A DNA stretch of 64,000 bases from Aureobasidium sp. EXF-3400 (GCA_024195585.1 SWBL01000301.1:1-64000); one strand, 5' to 3'; shown: positions 33,501-44,658, numbered from the stretch's first letter. The notes: generated by a model not told the origin, from the sequence alone. A program made the numbers and translations.

Positions 33501-35714
33501 ATGTCTCTCTTTGGAGGAGGAGATGACAGTCGACCGGCTTCACCTAGCCAGGCAAGCGACTTTTCCATCAGCACTATTGGCGAGGGTGTCGGGCACACGA
33601 CGCGTTCAGAAGGCTCGCCAGACACAGCAGCCGCTCACCAAGATTACAACGACCACGACGATGCTGGAGACGACGCCGAAGGTATCACCGATAAGAATCT
33701 AGGAGGATTACAAGACGAAGGGAACCACAGAAGTCCGTCAGCGATATCAGACGGCAGCGACGTCGAGGTCCGGCCCAATCGCTTCCGAGGGTCAGACCGC
33801 GCATGGCTACACCACACACAGGCCGATCGCTCTCTTGCCATCTCGCTTGATCAGCTTAAGGCACAGGATCTGGCCTTGCACCTCTACAGCGCTCACCACC
33901 TGAAGGCTCGCTTGCGCAACCGAGACGCTGCGTCGTCGTCTAAGCCCTGGAGCAGAAAGAGTCGTTGGCTCCCCTCGGACAAGCAAGACGCGCAGAAGCC
34001 CTGGTACCCCGAGTCCGACTGGACTGCCTGGCCTCTTCCTCCCGACCTAGCACCTGCCGGCGCTGAATCCTTTGGCCGACCTAGCGATGGGCTCGACAGC
34101 TATACTCTCCGAAGCGTCGCCCACCCGACTGCAGCCGACAACTTGCGAGAACAGTTGCATGCTGTCATGCTGGCACGAGCACACGACGACTGGAAGGCTA
34201 GGAACCAAATAGCTCCCGAATCAACTCGTCCTACGACCACGACTGCTGCTCCTGTCCGCTACTCTCCGGTAAGACGAGGACGAACTCGCTCCTTGTCTGC
34301 TGGCGCCACTTCGCTTCCTTCTTCGCCATCGGTAGGAGATGGTTTGCCTCCTCTCTCATCGCTAGATCAGCCTGTCCTTGACCAACAAGAAACCAATCAG
34401 CCTGACTCGCCGGCGGACCGGTCCATCAAAAACGAGCCTGCCAAAACAGAAGACAAACACTTTGCACGCCCCGTCTTCTCTGCTGATGACGACCGTTCCC
34501 GTGCTCTTCTCTACCCTACCGTCAACCACGTCATGTCGAAGCTTGATCGCCTTCTCCTTGCTTTGCATCAGAGCAGACAGACACACGCACATCGCGCAAG
34601 AGATGGCGATACTTCGGATTCTTCTGCGAGATCAACCTCTCGATCGCCCTCCGCTAAATCTTCGACTAAAAGGCCTAAGAAATCATCCCAGCCCCAGACT
34701 GCTACCCACGTCAGACGCAGCCATCGTACAGGCTCTGCTTCTCGTCCGTCGAGCCCATCAGATCTTGTAGTCTTTGATGATTCCGGAGAAGACGAGACGT
34801 ACGAGCCGGAGAAGCCTAGTCGACGCTCTCGTTCTCCAAGCAATAGAGCGTCGTCACCAGGATCCGACACTCAGATCACATCCCCGAGTGGCAAGAAAAG
34901 ACGCAACCCTCCCAGACCAGGTTTGAGAGATTGGAGTGAGATCTTGGGTGTTGCGAGCTTGACTGGCTGGGATCCAGCCGTGATTGAAAAAGCCCGTCAC
35001 CGATGCCGTGATCTCTTTGGAGAGAATATGCATCTCTATACCATGGCCGAACGTGATGGGTCTCCTGACGATGATGAGACTGAGCCTTTCAACCATACCT
35101 CGAACTCTCGCTCGGCCCAGTCAGCAAGCTGGCGGTGCCCTCTGTCAAACTGCTTCCGCAACATGCAACCCCTTGAACATGGTTTCCGCTGGCGCGAGCA
35201 CATGCGCAAGGCGCACAAATACGACAACGATCAGATTGCAAAGCTAGAAGAGCAGTTAGTTCGATCTGGAGACATTGCCCCTGTCTTGAAACGTCACCGT
35301 GTATTGGCTCACAATCCTCGAGGCTGGCAGCCTCCAAACCCGCTCATATGTCCGCACTGTCCTGGTTCAGAGCAAGTCCTTCTCAAGGTCAGTCGTCTGG
35401 TGGATCACATAAGAAGGGTCCACAAGTACGATCCACGTGTCGAAGGACCGCCTGAACGTCTGTTGAACGATGCCGCTGGTCAAGGCGAAGACGATTCTTC
35501 AGACAAGTCAAGTAGTTCTGACGAAGACAGTGATGGCTATATGGTGGGAGGTGTGCACAACGACGGGTTCTTACAGCCTGTGCTCCGGCACGCTGGATCT
35601 AGGGGGAAGGACCTTGAACAACGAGCAAAGAGGGCCAACGCTCGTCGCTCGAAAGCTGAGCTGAAGAACGCAAAAAACAGCAAGGCCAAACGAGCTGTAG
35701 ATGTGTCGAGATAG
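33501..35714 (+). CDS. Rrn9-like Pol I initiation factor with C2H2 fingers
   Basis: 737-aa intronless nuclear-type protein. The N-terminal segment resembles the fungal RRN9 domain, a subunit of the upstream activation factor for rDNA transcription: LAISLDQLKAQDLALHLYSA, DWTAWPLPPDLAP and LYPTVNHVMSKLDRLLLALH. A Ser/Arg/Pro-rich linker follows, then RPGLRDWSEILGVASLTGWD. There are two C2H2-like fingers: CPLSNC with HMRKAH near residue 545-575, and CPHC with HIRRVH near 620-645. The C-terminus is basic (Lys/Arg/Ala). The ATG at 33501 is the first true ATG of the frame. The RRN9 call rests on remembered motif resemblance, not an alignment. Pezizomycotina proteins of this type often carry C-terminal fingers absent from yeast Rrn9. 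Confidence 0.6.
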   Translation: MSLFGGGDDSRPASPSQASDFSISTIGEGVGHTTRSEGSPDTAAAHQDYNDHDDAGDDAEGITDKNLGGLQDEGNHRSPSAISDGSDVEVRPNRFRGSDRAWLHHTQADRSLAISLDQLKAQDLALHLYSAHHLKARLRNRDAASSSKPWSRKSRWLPSDKQDAQKPWYPESDWTAWPLPPDLAPAGAESFGRPSDGLDSYTLRSVAHPTAADNLREQLHAVMLARAHDDWKARNQIAPESTRPTTTTAAPVRYSPVRRGRTRSLSAGATSLPSSPSVGDGLPPLSSLDQPVLDQQETNQPDSPADRSIKNEPAKTEDKHFARPVFSADDDRSRALLYPTVNHVMSKLDRLLLALHQSRQTHAHRARDGDTSDSSARSTSRSPSAKSSTKRPKKSSQPQTATHVRRSHRTGSASRPSSPSDLVVFDDSGEDETYEPEKPSRRSRSPSNRASSPGSDTQITSPSGKKRRNPPRPGLRDWSEILGVASLTGWDPAVIEKARHRCRDLFGENMHLYTMAERDGSPDDDETEPFNHTSNSRSAQSASWRCPLSNCFRNMQPLEHGFRWREHMRKAHKYDNDQIAKLEEQLVRSGDIAPVLKRHRVLAHNPRGWQPPNPLICPHCPGSEQVLLKVSRLVDHIRRVHKYDPRVEGPPERLLNDAAGQGEDDSSDKSSSSDEDSDGYMVGGVHNDGFLQPVLRHAGSRGKDLEQRAKRANARRSKAELKNAKNSKAKRAVDVSR

Positions 35715-36569
35715 AAATCTCGATCGCTGTTGCGACACGGTTGATAGAGATACGGTTGGCTAATTTGGCCCCATGTGCTAGAAATCAGGTCGACAAGTCA
35801 GGCAGTACTATGCTGCTCCTACAATGTTGTGCATCAGAATTCAATCATCAGTTTCATCGCACCTGCCAATATTCAAGAGTCCCATCGATGCAATCCTTGA
35901 AATCTCCATCACGACTTCCTCTCGCACTGTACCTTCCACGTAACTTCCTGTTTGGAACTTGCCTCTCATGAATATGGATACAACACTTTACCTCTCGGGT
36001 GCTTCCAATTCAGTATCACAGATGGTATACTCAATACGGTCTTTGTGATCTGCCCGTTGGTAACGTAGTATTCCATGACTGTCACAAAAAGTGTCCTTAT
36101 ATAACTATATCTTCACAAAACCCAACCCACACATCCTTGAGATTACCTTGCTCGGCCGTATTCTGGGACCAGATCAGGTATTTTATGGGCAGTCTTAAGC
36201 CATAGACCATGTAATTGAAAGTGTCATTGTTGTCTTCGTCGTCTCCGTCGTCTCCGTCGTCTCCGTCGTCGTTGTTGTCGTCGTGAGTGGCCACATCAAT
36301 ACCACTCATTAACTTAATGCCAACACGAGCGTTCAATCACCTTCACTCTCAGACGTGTCTTCGACAATAAACAGGGGTACTTTCACTTTCTGTTCATCCT
36401 GCTTTCTCTTCCAACACCACATCTGCACATCCGCATTCTGATCTGCACCTTTCCACCAAACACAAGTGCACACACCATCTACTTCTAACAAGAATCTTCA
36501 TCACCATCCTCAAAGGTAACAAGGCTTTATATACTGGCTCTGTTCTGCAAGGCTGATGTTCTTTCATAG
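35715..36569. other. intergenic with 9-bp tandem repeat
   Basis: No gene seen. The repeat near 36240 lies about 300 bp before the start of the TAG-interrupted gene. A GTAACA..CATAG interval ending just before the ATG at 36570 could be a 5'-UTR intron. Confidence 0.35.
36238..36275. repeat. short minisatellite (9-bp unit)
   Basis: Tandem copies of a CGTCGTCTC-like unit, about four units, followed by degenerate GTC/GTT triplets. On the minus strand it reads as a chance Asp-rich frame, which I do not regard as coding. Confidence 0.7.
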
Positions 36570-37120
36570 ATGTCTACCTTTACCGAACGTGAGCAGAAGC
36601 TCATGGCCGCCGCATGCTAGTCTTTTGAAGGCGAGCCCAAGGTACGTTGTTTCCTGCGAATCCATGATCACTCAACGCTGACACTTTATGTATAGCTCGA
36701 CATTGACAAGGTAGCTGCTTACTTACGTATTTCACATCTTTCACCAACTGATACATATCTTTACAGTTCGCTCAGCGCGCTGGCCTCACCGTCGGCTCTG
36801 CCCGCAACGCCTGGGCTGCCCTCAAGAAGAAGCTGTATGCTCAGGATGACACTACCGCCAAGGGCACTTCTGCAAAGACTCCTGGCTCCAAGTCCGCTAA
36901 GAAGCGCCCTCCTCCCGTCGCCTTGCCTGCTGGCGACAACGACTCTGACGACGACGAAGTCCCCACTCCCTCGAAGAAGCCCAAGACCCCCATCACCAAT
37001 GCTAAGCCTAAGACCAAGGGTAAGGGCAAGGGAAAGGTCACCAAGTCTGAGGACGAGGACGAGGATGACTTTGTCAAGGTCAAGAACGAGGTCATCGACG
37101 AGGAGTTTGAGGAGGTCTAA
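36570..37120 (+). pseudogene. small chromatin-like protein gene with in-frame TAG
   Basis: Exons 36570..36641, 36696..36710 (15-nt microexon, LDIDK) and 36767..37120 join in frame. Codon 17 is TAG (36618-36620), preceded by MSTFTEREQKLMAAAC. After the stop the frame continues SFEGEPK-LDIDK-FAQRAGLTVGSARNAWAALKKKL, then an acidic/Lys-rich tail (KPKTKGKGKGKVTKSEDED). The same fold-like segment occurs in the neighbouring intact gene at 37832-38742, where a Gln fills the stop position. So a single C-to-T change (CAG to TAG) is the simplest history. Everything else (splice sites, frame, stop) looks maintained, pointing to a recent loss, readthrough or a sequence error. The readthrough context TAG-T lacks the strong CTA follow-on. 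Confidence 0.6.
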
Positions 37121-37831
37121 CTGATCAATGTCTGATCATGATTCTCCATCTTCCTGCGGGATATAAGAGAAGGCACAATCAATCGCAAAGCATGATTGAA
37201 AACTCGCCCTTGAACATGGAGGCAATATCAATGCCGAAATTGCGAAAACATGATGGAGAGAAATATCAAAAATTCTACTCGATGACCCAGCAGTCCAGAA
37301 ATTGTGACACAGTGCGAAACGTGATATCTTGATATGTGTCCCGTCTTCCTACCAGTCGTGCATATGTCTCCGTAGTGGTGATGGCGCTTGGAGTCCTCAC
37401 TTATCACTTTTCCCTCACGCTGTCCCGAGCGAGCAAAGTGGCTGGGCTCGTCCAGCTGCACTTCCCTTTGCATTTGGAAGTCCGACGCACCTCTATAAAG
37501 TGTCACCGGTAGTACCCATGTCGACAGAATACAACATGTATTTAACTTTTGTTCTACGCTCATGTAAACCATGCTTCTTGTCTGTAAAGGGTTTCGAATA
37601 ACATCTTTATCAGAAAGGTAGCCTGGGCGTAGCACACGCTCCATATCATACGAGCAATTTTAGCGATAGGAAGGTACGATGAGGGACAAAAGCTGTTAAC
37701 TGCATCGGTCTCGAATGAGTAAAATCAGGCTCCCTTTGAGTAGTAACGCCCATGATCTGCTTCCTCCTGTATTTTACAATCTCAGTAGCATCTCTCGCTC
37801 ATTGCACATCCTCTTGATATCTTCCCTTCCC
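37121..37831. other. convergent 3' intergenic
   Basis: 711 bp between the two convergent paralogues. Open frames here show no family resemblance. Confidence 0.35.
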
Positions 37832-38742
37832 TCAAAACTCAACGCGCTCGCCAAAGACCTCCTGCTTGACCAACTCATACGCAGTCAATCCCTCATCCTC
37901 GCCGGAATCAATGTTCATACCCATAGGCTCTTCATCCTCGCCCTCTGCATCATCAACAGGATGTTCTTCTTCATCCTCCTTCTTCATCTCAGCAGCGAGT
38001 TTGTCGGCAGCGTATTTGGCTCTACCTGCTGCAATGGCCTTTGCATTGTTGATGTCTTCTTCGGTCTCGGGGGTACTGATGATTGGTTTCTTTGCTCTGG
38101 AGGCGGTGGTGCTCTTGGCTTTGGTCTTGGATTTCCTGAGTGGGCGCGTGGAGGTTTCGTCGTCCGAGTTGGGAGGGGGGGAGGAGCTGCCTAGTGTGGC
38201 TGAGGATGAACCAGGGGGTGAGGAGAGTTGTTTGCGTTTTCTGGGATTGGTAGCTTTTTTGTTGGTGGTGGGGGCGGCTTTGCAAATGTTAGAGATAACC
38301 AGGAAGGAGGGATGGGCGATGGGCGTGTTGGCAAAGAGGGAAGGTGCGATGTGAGTGACCACAATCAAACTCAAACTTACTAGTGTCGTTGCCAGTAGCG
38401 ATGCGCAGCTTCTTCTTGACTTCCTGGAAGCAAGCGCGAGCCGATGAGGCATTCTTGTAGTTGGCCTTTTCGGCAAGTTTTTCATAGTCAATCTGTTTTC
38501 GGGGTGGACTTGATCAGACATCTGCTTGTAAACAATGTTGGAGGACAAAGGTGAAGGAGTATTGCTTGGGTAATGGTAAAGTGTGGACCATGTGGAGCGT
38601 TTTGATGGCCCAGAAGGAGTGAGACGAGGAGAGAGTCAGGAACGAAAGGAGAGTGTCTTACCTCGGGAGGAGTCTTCAGAGACTGGAAGGCGGCTGCGAT
38701 CACCTCGATATCGCGCGCGGAGAGGGCGCTGTTGGGTGCCAT
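37832..38742 (-). CDS. small charged nuclear-type protein, intact paralogue
   Basis: 212 aa, complement(join(37832..38277, 38381..38492, 38662..38742)). The N-terminal ~60 residues (LSARDIEVIAAAFQSLKTPP, EIDYEKLAEKANYKNASSAR, then CFQEVKKKL) form a small helical, Myb/SANT-like or winged unit. It is often seen in short fungal proteins that have a charged tail. The rest is Lys/Ser/Pro-rich with NLS-like PRKRKQ, then strongly acidic (EMKKEDEEEHPVDDAEGEDE). This suggests a chromatin or DNA-associated role, unproven. The exon arithmetic closes (81+112+446 nt). It is tail-to-tail with its TAG-bearing paralogue. Confidence 0.75.
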
Positions 38743-39107
38743 GTTGTGGTTGACGGACGGTGTTATGGTTGAAGATGTGATAAGTTGAAATGTTGGAAGA
38801 AGGATGATCGAGAAGAGACGGAAGAGAAAGATGGAAGATGGAAGATAGGACAAGAGTTGAAATAGAAGTGGTCAGTTGTAAAGTGAAGTGAGATTGTCTC
38901 TATCATGAAGAAAGAGTTGTGAGTGAAGAGTCGAGGGACGAATTCGAGTTCTACAAAAACATCGGAGACATTGATTGACATTCTCGAATACACATCCCTG
39001 GTTTTCCTTCTTATGAGTGATAAAGGTGACCTTGTGATAAGATTTCGCGTCTACTGGGATTTTACAATTTTTCTGAACGCGCTTTTGGAGATGTGGTTGT
39101 TATGCGC
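38743..39107. other. intergenic
   Basis: Promoter of the small charged-protein gene and 3' end of the CoA-synthetase gene. AT-rich, with GAAGA/GAGAT-rich runs. No motif assigned. Confidence 0.35.
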
Positions 39108-41129
39108 TTACGCTTGAGGCCCAAAGACTTGGATGACCAGCTGTTTCTTGTTGACTGCACGCGAACAAAATTAGCAAAGCACTTCACCGTTTGCGAAATC
39201 AAAAGCTTACTCTTGCCCATAGCATTTCTAGGAATACTGTCAACCACTTTCAATTCTTGAGGGATTTTGAATGCAGCCATCTTGTCCCTCAAACTCCTTC
39301 TCAGATCCATGGCACCAAAAGACTTTTCGCCCTTTCCAGCAGTCTTGCCTTGTTCACTCAACACAACCACTGCAGCAACTTTTTGTCCCCACGTCTCGGA
39401 TGGTAGGCCCACCACGGCACATTCGGATATTGCGGGTATGGACAACATCTCCCGTTCTACCTCCAAAGCTGATACTTTCTCTCCACCAACTTTGATAATG
39501 TCGGCTGACAGACGACCGAGAATGAAGTACATGGGCCCTTGTGCCCAGTATCCTGAAGCACCCTTACCTGCAGTAGGGACATTCCTGCGTACGGCTACGT
39601 CGCCAGTCTTGAAGTAGCCGTCTTCTGTGAACTCCTTTGCTGTGGCTGTTGGGTTGTTCCAATATTCCTTGAAGATAGTAGGACCTCGCAACTGAATCTC
39701 ACCACTGCGCTCCTTGCCGTTAGAGTCGAGCTCTTCACCAGGCTCGATAACGGTCTTCGTGTCGAGGTCGACTAGACGCGCTTCGACAGATGGAAGTGGC
39801 CAACCGACACTTCCGTCTGCACGGTCCTCGTTTGCAAGACCGCATGAAAGAGCCATACCCACTTCTGTCATGCCGTAGCGCTCAAGAAGCACGTTTCCAT
39901 TACTCAGGTCTGTCCAGGCTTGTTTCGTAGGAGTAGGCAGAGCTGCCGAGCCACTGATGTTCAAGCGCATGTTTTTCGGGTGAAGAGCTTCTTTCGTCGC
40001 GTTCTGCATATCTGGGCTTAATGTGTTGTGTGACTGTAGCAGTCTATTGTAGATTGTAGGTACGACTGTAAAGAAGGTGATGGGCTTTTTCGTCTGTTCG
40101 GCTGAAGTTGCAAGGAAGGGGGCGGCAAGACGCGACCAAACCGAGTCGACGGTAAAGGGGAAGAGGAACTCAATGGTGCTGCCAGCAAGCAGCGGTGTCA
40201 GGAGGGCATTGACCGTGCCGTGAATGTGGTGGAGCGGTAGGACGTGAAGGAAATGATCGGTCGGTGAGTAGTACCATGCTTCGCAGAGGGATTTCGCCTG
40301 GGCCATGAGAGTGGATTGTGGGAGGAGGACTCCTTTCTGCTGCTCGTCAGGACTTTCTCTCGATTGTGTCCATCAGGAAGACTCACGGGTCTGTTGGTCG
40401 TGCCGCTGGTGTACAACATCATGCCGCCCTTGTCCTCTACCATGTCCTCAAGAGGCACATCCTCTTTAGTCTTGCTGCCTTCGACAATCTTTTCCCAGCG
40501 CGATAGAATGGGCTTCTTCTGCAGCTCGCCATTCAGGACATCATCGGCCTTAGTCGCGAACTTGGCAGAGGTTGCCAACATGAGCGCACCACTCTGGTCG
40601 AGGATATACCTCAACTCTCCGGACGGAAACGCAGGCGAGAGCGGTACGGCAATGGCATTGGTAGCTAGAATGGCGAGTAGCGTCACTGTTCGACCACATA
40701 CCTCAGCAGTTGCATCTCACCCACGTCAATTGCAAGAAAAGGGGATAGGATAGAGAACAGAAATAAGGAGATAAGGAGACGAGGACAAAGCGCACCTACA
40801 TAGTCATAGCTGTTCTCGACCAAGAAAGCGATGCGCTCGCCTTGCAACGCTTCAGTATCTCTACCGGCATCGTCGGCAAGTCGTTGTTTCGCAATTGCGA
40901 TATCTTTCAGGAGTGACCCATAGCTGAAATGCCGACCTGAAAGCGAGTGTATCACAGCCGAGCTCTCTGGATCGTGCGACTTGATTGCTTCGAACAAAGG
41001 TGTACGTGGTAGGCAAGCCAGTCTGCCGGTCGTGATGCTTCTGCTGCTGATCCCTGCACAGCGTAAGGGAGCTGTCGACCATGTGGGCCGACGTGACAGC
41101 AGCTCCAAGTACCTCCTGGACAAGCCCAT
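39108..41129 (-). CDS. acyl/malonyl-CoA synthetase (ACSF3-like), mitochondrial type
   Basis: AMP-forming enzyme that activates a carboxylic acid to its CoA thioester; closest in pattern to ACSF3 malonyl/methylmalonyl-CoA synthetases. complement(join(39108..39154, 39211..40336, 40387..40685, 40796..41129)), 601 aa. An Arg/Ser-rich leader (MGLSRRYLELLSRRPTW) suggests mitochondrial import. The P-loop is MMLYTSGTTNRPKGVLLP, restored by splicing. LPLHHIHGTVNALL is typical of the ACSF3 branch. The adenylation motifs are ERYGMTEVGMALS and GYFKTGDVA, and the hinge/catalytic Lys segment is PRNAMGKINKKQL, also restored by splicing. Substrate choice cannot be read from sequence alone. All intron phases agree. 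Confidence 0.87.
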
Positions 41130-41330
41130 GAATAGTAGTTAAGACAATGCTTCAATCAAGGTTTTTGGTCTCGTCGTCGAATGTAGAAAGTGAGCAAGAG
41201 CTTTGACGCACATTCGCACTTTCCTTCGGCGTTTGCGGATTTTGCAAGATTGATATTTATACATTTTATACAGAGGTTTGATATACCTTGCTCGTGAAAA
41301 TCATGTCGAGTATTTGAGGCTTTGCTACGT

Positions 41331-42329
41331 CTACTTCGAGTCCCAGCCCCAAGCTCTCTTGATGGTGTCTCCGACAGTCTCTCTGCCACGTTCTCGTCTG
41401 CTCTCGCGTACCTTTTTTTCTGCTTCATAATGTTCATGGACCACAGCAGCATACTCTGCGTTTGCTCTTGCCTCGGCAGCCATGAGTTGAATCTCAAGCT
41501 CACGCTCAGAACCCTTCTTGTCTGCTAGAGACTGCTCTATAGCTTTGCGCTTCTCGCCCGTATACATGTCCAATCCTTCTTTTGTCGCCTGTGATTGTGC
41601 GTCTTGTTGTTGCGATCCCAAAAACTCGTTGCTTGTTGTGCTTGTGATGAGTGGCTTGAACTCTGGTGTAGGTAGCTTCTTTTCCTCGGCCTCCTTCATG
41701 GCCTTTTCGCGATCCAGCATTTCGTGATAGAGTTTATCTGCGTGCATTTGGATGCGCTCTTCCTCGTCGGCTGTACGTTGCATGCTCATGTATCCCAAAG
41801 CCTTGAGGAATCGCGCCTGCATGGTGTAGCAGCGGTTGAATGCGCGAGTTGGCTCCTTGCAGAGGTAGAGTTTTCCCTGGATGCCGCCGTTCTCGAAACA
41901 CTCGTGCTCGGCCCATTGCTCCAGGGCGCAGTTCTCGAGTGCTGCTCGGGCGACTCTGGCTTTGCGGTCGTTGTATGTGTCAATGACATCGGCTAGTTGT
42001 TCGCTCTCGCTGCGTCCGGCTTGTTCGATTTGTTCTTGCGACCTGTAATTCTTCCACAGGTGTGCGTATCTTCCATCTTGGTAGAGGGATTGCGGCGGTG
42101 CTGCATTCTCATCTGTTTGAGATTGTGTGGGTTGCGATGATTGATCCTCGGCGATGCCGATTTGTGAGCGGTACGAAGGAGCTTCTTGTGGCAGTTGTGT
42201 GGGTTGTTGCTGCTGTTGCTGTTGGCGCGTCTTAGATTCCTTGTCCAGAAACTCTCGCAGCGACGGATCCAGATTGTTCAGCGCATCTTTGCTTTCGCTA
42301 TTGCTGTTGTTTCCCCAGAACCAGCCCAT
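41331..42329 (-). CDS. twin-CX9C (CHCH-like) fungal protein with coiled coil
   Basis: 332-aa intronless protein. It starts MGWFWGNNSNSES. A Gln-rich linker occupies about 38-70. A central region at about 128-175 carries CALEQWAEHEC and CKEPTRAFNRC, two CX9C motifs 20 residues apart. This is the pattern of CHCH proteins that fold by Mia40-driven oxidation in the mitochondrial intermembrane space. The C-terminal half is a long charged helix (AEARANAEYAAVVHEHYEAE) ending RAWGWDSK. There is no classical presequence, as expected for Mia40 substrates. The CHCH reading is mine from Cys spacing; function is unknown. It is close to the CoA-synthetase gene on the same strand (200 bp). Confidence 0.72.
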   Translation of the reverse strand: MGWFWGNNSNSESKDALNNLDPSLREFLDKESKTRQQQQQQQPTQLPQEAPSYRSQIGIAEDQSSQPTQSQTDENAAPPQSLYQDGRYAHLWKNYRSQEQIEQAGRSESEQLADVIDTYNDRKARVARAALENCALEQWAEHECFENGGIQGKLYLCKEPTRAFNRCYTMQARFLKALGYMSMQRTADEEERIQMHADKLYHEMLDREKAMKEAEEKKLPTPEFKPLITSTTSNEFLGSQQQDAQSQATKEGLDMYTGEKRKAIEQSLADKKGSERELEIQLMAAEARANAEYAAVVHEHYEAEKKVRESRRERGRETVGDTIKRAWGWDSK

Positions 42330-42947
42330 TGTTGTCTCGATTATATGGATTGTGTAGAAAGGTGTGACGGAGATGGATTGCGGCTAACGAAGGAAGTCGC
42401 CCGTGCTCAGTTGCATCTCTTTCTGCCTCTCCGCCGACACCCCCTCGCACCGAACATAACTGTCACACTGCACAATAAGTTGTTTCCCAACATCTCAAGG
42501 CTTTACATCTGGAAGCAACCGCGATGTCAATCTTTCATTGGACGTGCTTTCGATTCTATATTATGTTTTTCTCGACCGGAGCTCTCTAATAAGAGGCAGC
42601 CAAAGTCTTCCCTCTAGTCCGGGACGGCAACATCATCAATACTAAGACAATGCTCAATTCAACCTCCTTAGATCTTGCAGGTCCTCGAACCCGAGCCTTC
42701 TGTGATATGGATTATTGAAAAGTCACTACACCGACGAGGCGAAACATTCTGGATTCTGGTTGGAGACACTGATGATATTCTGATTTCTGCATACTCGCAC
42801 CAAAAATTGTAAAAACGAGTGACGAGAATGGTACGTTTCATCACACACACTCTGCTTCAAACGAATGTAGGGGTTGTTGCCGTCTCTTCATAGTCGGGAG
42901 TTGAGAGCCCGTCTTACTCGGTCATTTGCTGTAAAAGGTCCTGCCTT
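42330..42947. other. intergenic
   Basis: Promoter of the twin-CX9C gene and 3' flank of the GH7 gene. Nothing recognisable. Confidence 0.35.
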
Positions 42948-44574
42948 TTACGAAGACTTGTAGGTGGAGCCAATGGCACCAAACTTGACGTTGCTGAAGG
43001 TAACGGCAGCGTTGGCCTGTTGAGACTCGACATCGCTGGGCTTGCCAGAGGTGCTAGCGCAGGTACCACGAGCAGCGCCGACCTTGTTGGAACCAACAGG
43101 GTAGGTGGAGTCGAGCCAGAGCATGTTGGCAGTGTGGTCATCCCAAACACTGAAGACAAGAGCCATACCAGCATCGAGATCCTTGCCGAAGCCAGCAAGA
43201 CCACCCTTCTGAGTGAACGAGTCGGGGTCACCAGTGGTAGCCTTTTGCTCCTTGCAGAACTTGTCGGTGATCTGGTTGGTTTGTGTGATGCCGGGGATGT
43301 TAGTGTTGGCCTCTTGGATGACTTTGCCGTTCTGCACGTAGATGCGGCGGATGGCGCTGAGGGTACCGGTGGCAGTGTTGTCCGAGGTGCTGTGATGAAA
43401 TGGTCAGTGGGATGCAAGACGAAACAGACGGAAGTGCGTACATGAATTGGGTGACGACTGTCATCTTGGATTTGGAGTCAACGGTCTTTCCAGGGCCGAA
43501 GAAGTTCTGAGCTCCGAATCTGTAAGGGTTAAGATCACAACCATCCTTGTCGCAGTAGCCGTCGTAGCGAGACTCGCCAGAACCGCAAGTGGTGTTGCCA
43601 GTGCAGGGGCCGTTGGTGGAGCAAGGGTGGGGAGTGAGGGCAGTTGAGATCGAGTTCTAGGAGGAATTGGTCAGTAAATTGACCACGCGAAAGCTGTTGC
43701 GTGTTATACTTACAGCCTCCCAGATATCCATCTCAGCGCAGCATGAGCCACTGTTTCCGGTTCCGGAGTTGGGATCTCCGCTTGCTGGGGTCCATCCCTC
43801 AACGTTTGCCTGGACAGAAAATCAGCTTGAGGTCTTCAGAAGACGAACAGATGTCTATTTACCTTGCCGGCAATGAACTTGAGGTCTCTGGGGCACTGAG
43901 CATCACAGTAACCTGTTCCGTAAGGGGCTCCAGCCTTGTTGGTAGGGTACTTGGCAAGACCACCATCGGCATCCATCTTGACAAAGTACAAGGCACCGTT
44001 GATACCACAACCTGGGAGACAAGTCAGCTCGCGAACCTCGGTCATTCTCCCGCATTCAGGACACTTACCAAGACCCGAGACGTCAACATCAAAGGTGAAC
44101 TCCTGGTTCTTGAGCTTAAACAACTCGTACTTGTTGCCGTTGATCAAGTAGACACGAGATCCGATGTTGTTACCCTGCTTGAGCTTCAAGCTGACAGAGT
44201 TGCCGCTGGCCTGAATACCGTAGGTGCCAGAGTAGTCTAGAATGCGGTAAGTATTTATCATCCAGAATCAGATCTGTTGGTCACTCACCTGCTCCATCAA
44301 GAGCACAGTTGGCAGCACATTGCACGTTGTTGGGGCAAAGTGTCTTGTCAAAGGTGTTGCCAGTGTAGCAGTTGGTATACCCGCTGGTGGAGTGTAACCA
44401 GCGCCAGTTGGCGTCGAGTACAATATTAGTGGCCACCGTGGAACACTGACCACCAGAAGTACATTTCTGGTAGCTCATGGGAGGGTGGGTCTCGGCGGTC
44501 GACGTTCCAGCCTGCTGTCCGAGAACACCATGGCCCAAGGCCAGAAGGGCTGCCAAAGTAGAGGCAGAGATCAT
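42948..44574 (-). CDS. cel7A: GH7 cellobiohydrolase (reducing-end, no CBM)
   Basis: Secreted processive cellulase releasing cellobiose from cellulose chain ends. complement(join(42948..43389, 43442..43656, 43714..43809, 43863..44011, 44069..44236, 44289..44574)), 451 aa. The signal peptide is [19 protein letters not shown], followed by the mature start [14 protein letters not shown]. The catalytic motif is AEMDIWEA, with nucleophile Glu227, Asp229 and acid/base Glu232. [17 protein letters not shown] and CCAEMD are family Cys blocks. Loop [16 protein letters not shown] and the long exo-loops (DWDD-type [15 protein letters not shown]) favour a cellobiohydrolase over an endoglucanase. The protein ends shortly after the catalytic domain with no linker or CBM1. 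Five introns close in frame. Confidence 0.95.
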
Positions 44575-44658
44575 TGTGATCGGATTGAAAGGATTCGATG
44601 ATAAGAAGGAAGTTGAGAAGATGTCTGATCTGAGTATTTCACAGTGGTGGGTTTGCCA

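Noticed and set aside
36097..36336. Asp-rich minus-strand frame
   Set aside because: Its Asp run is only the translation of the 9-bp tandem repeat, and its flanks have no coding character.
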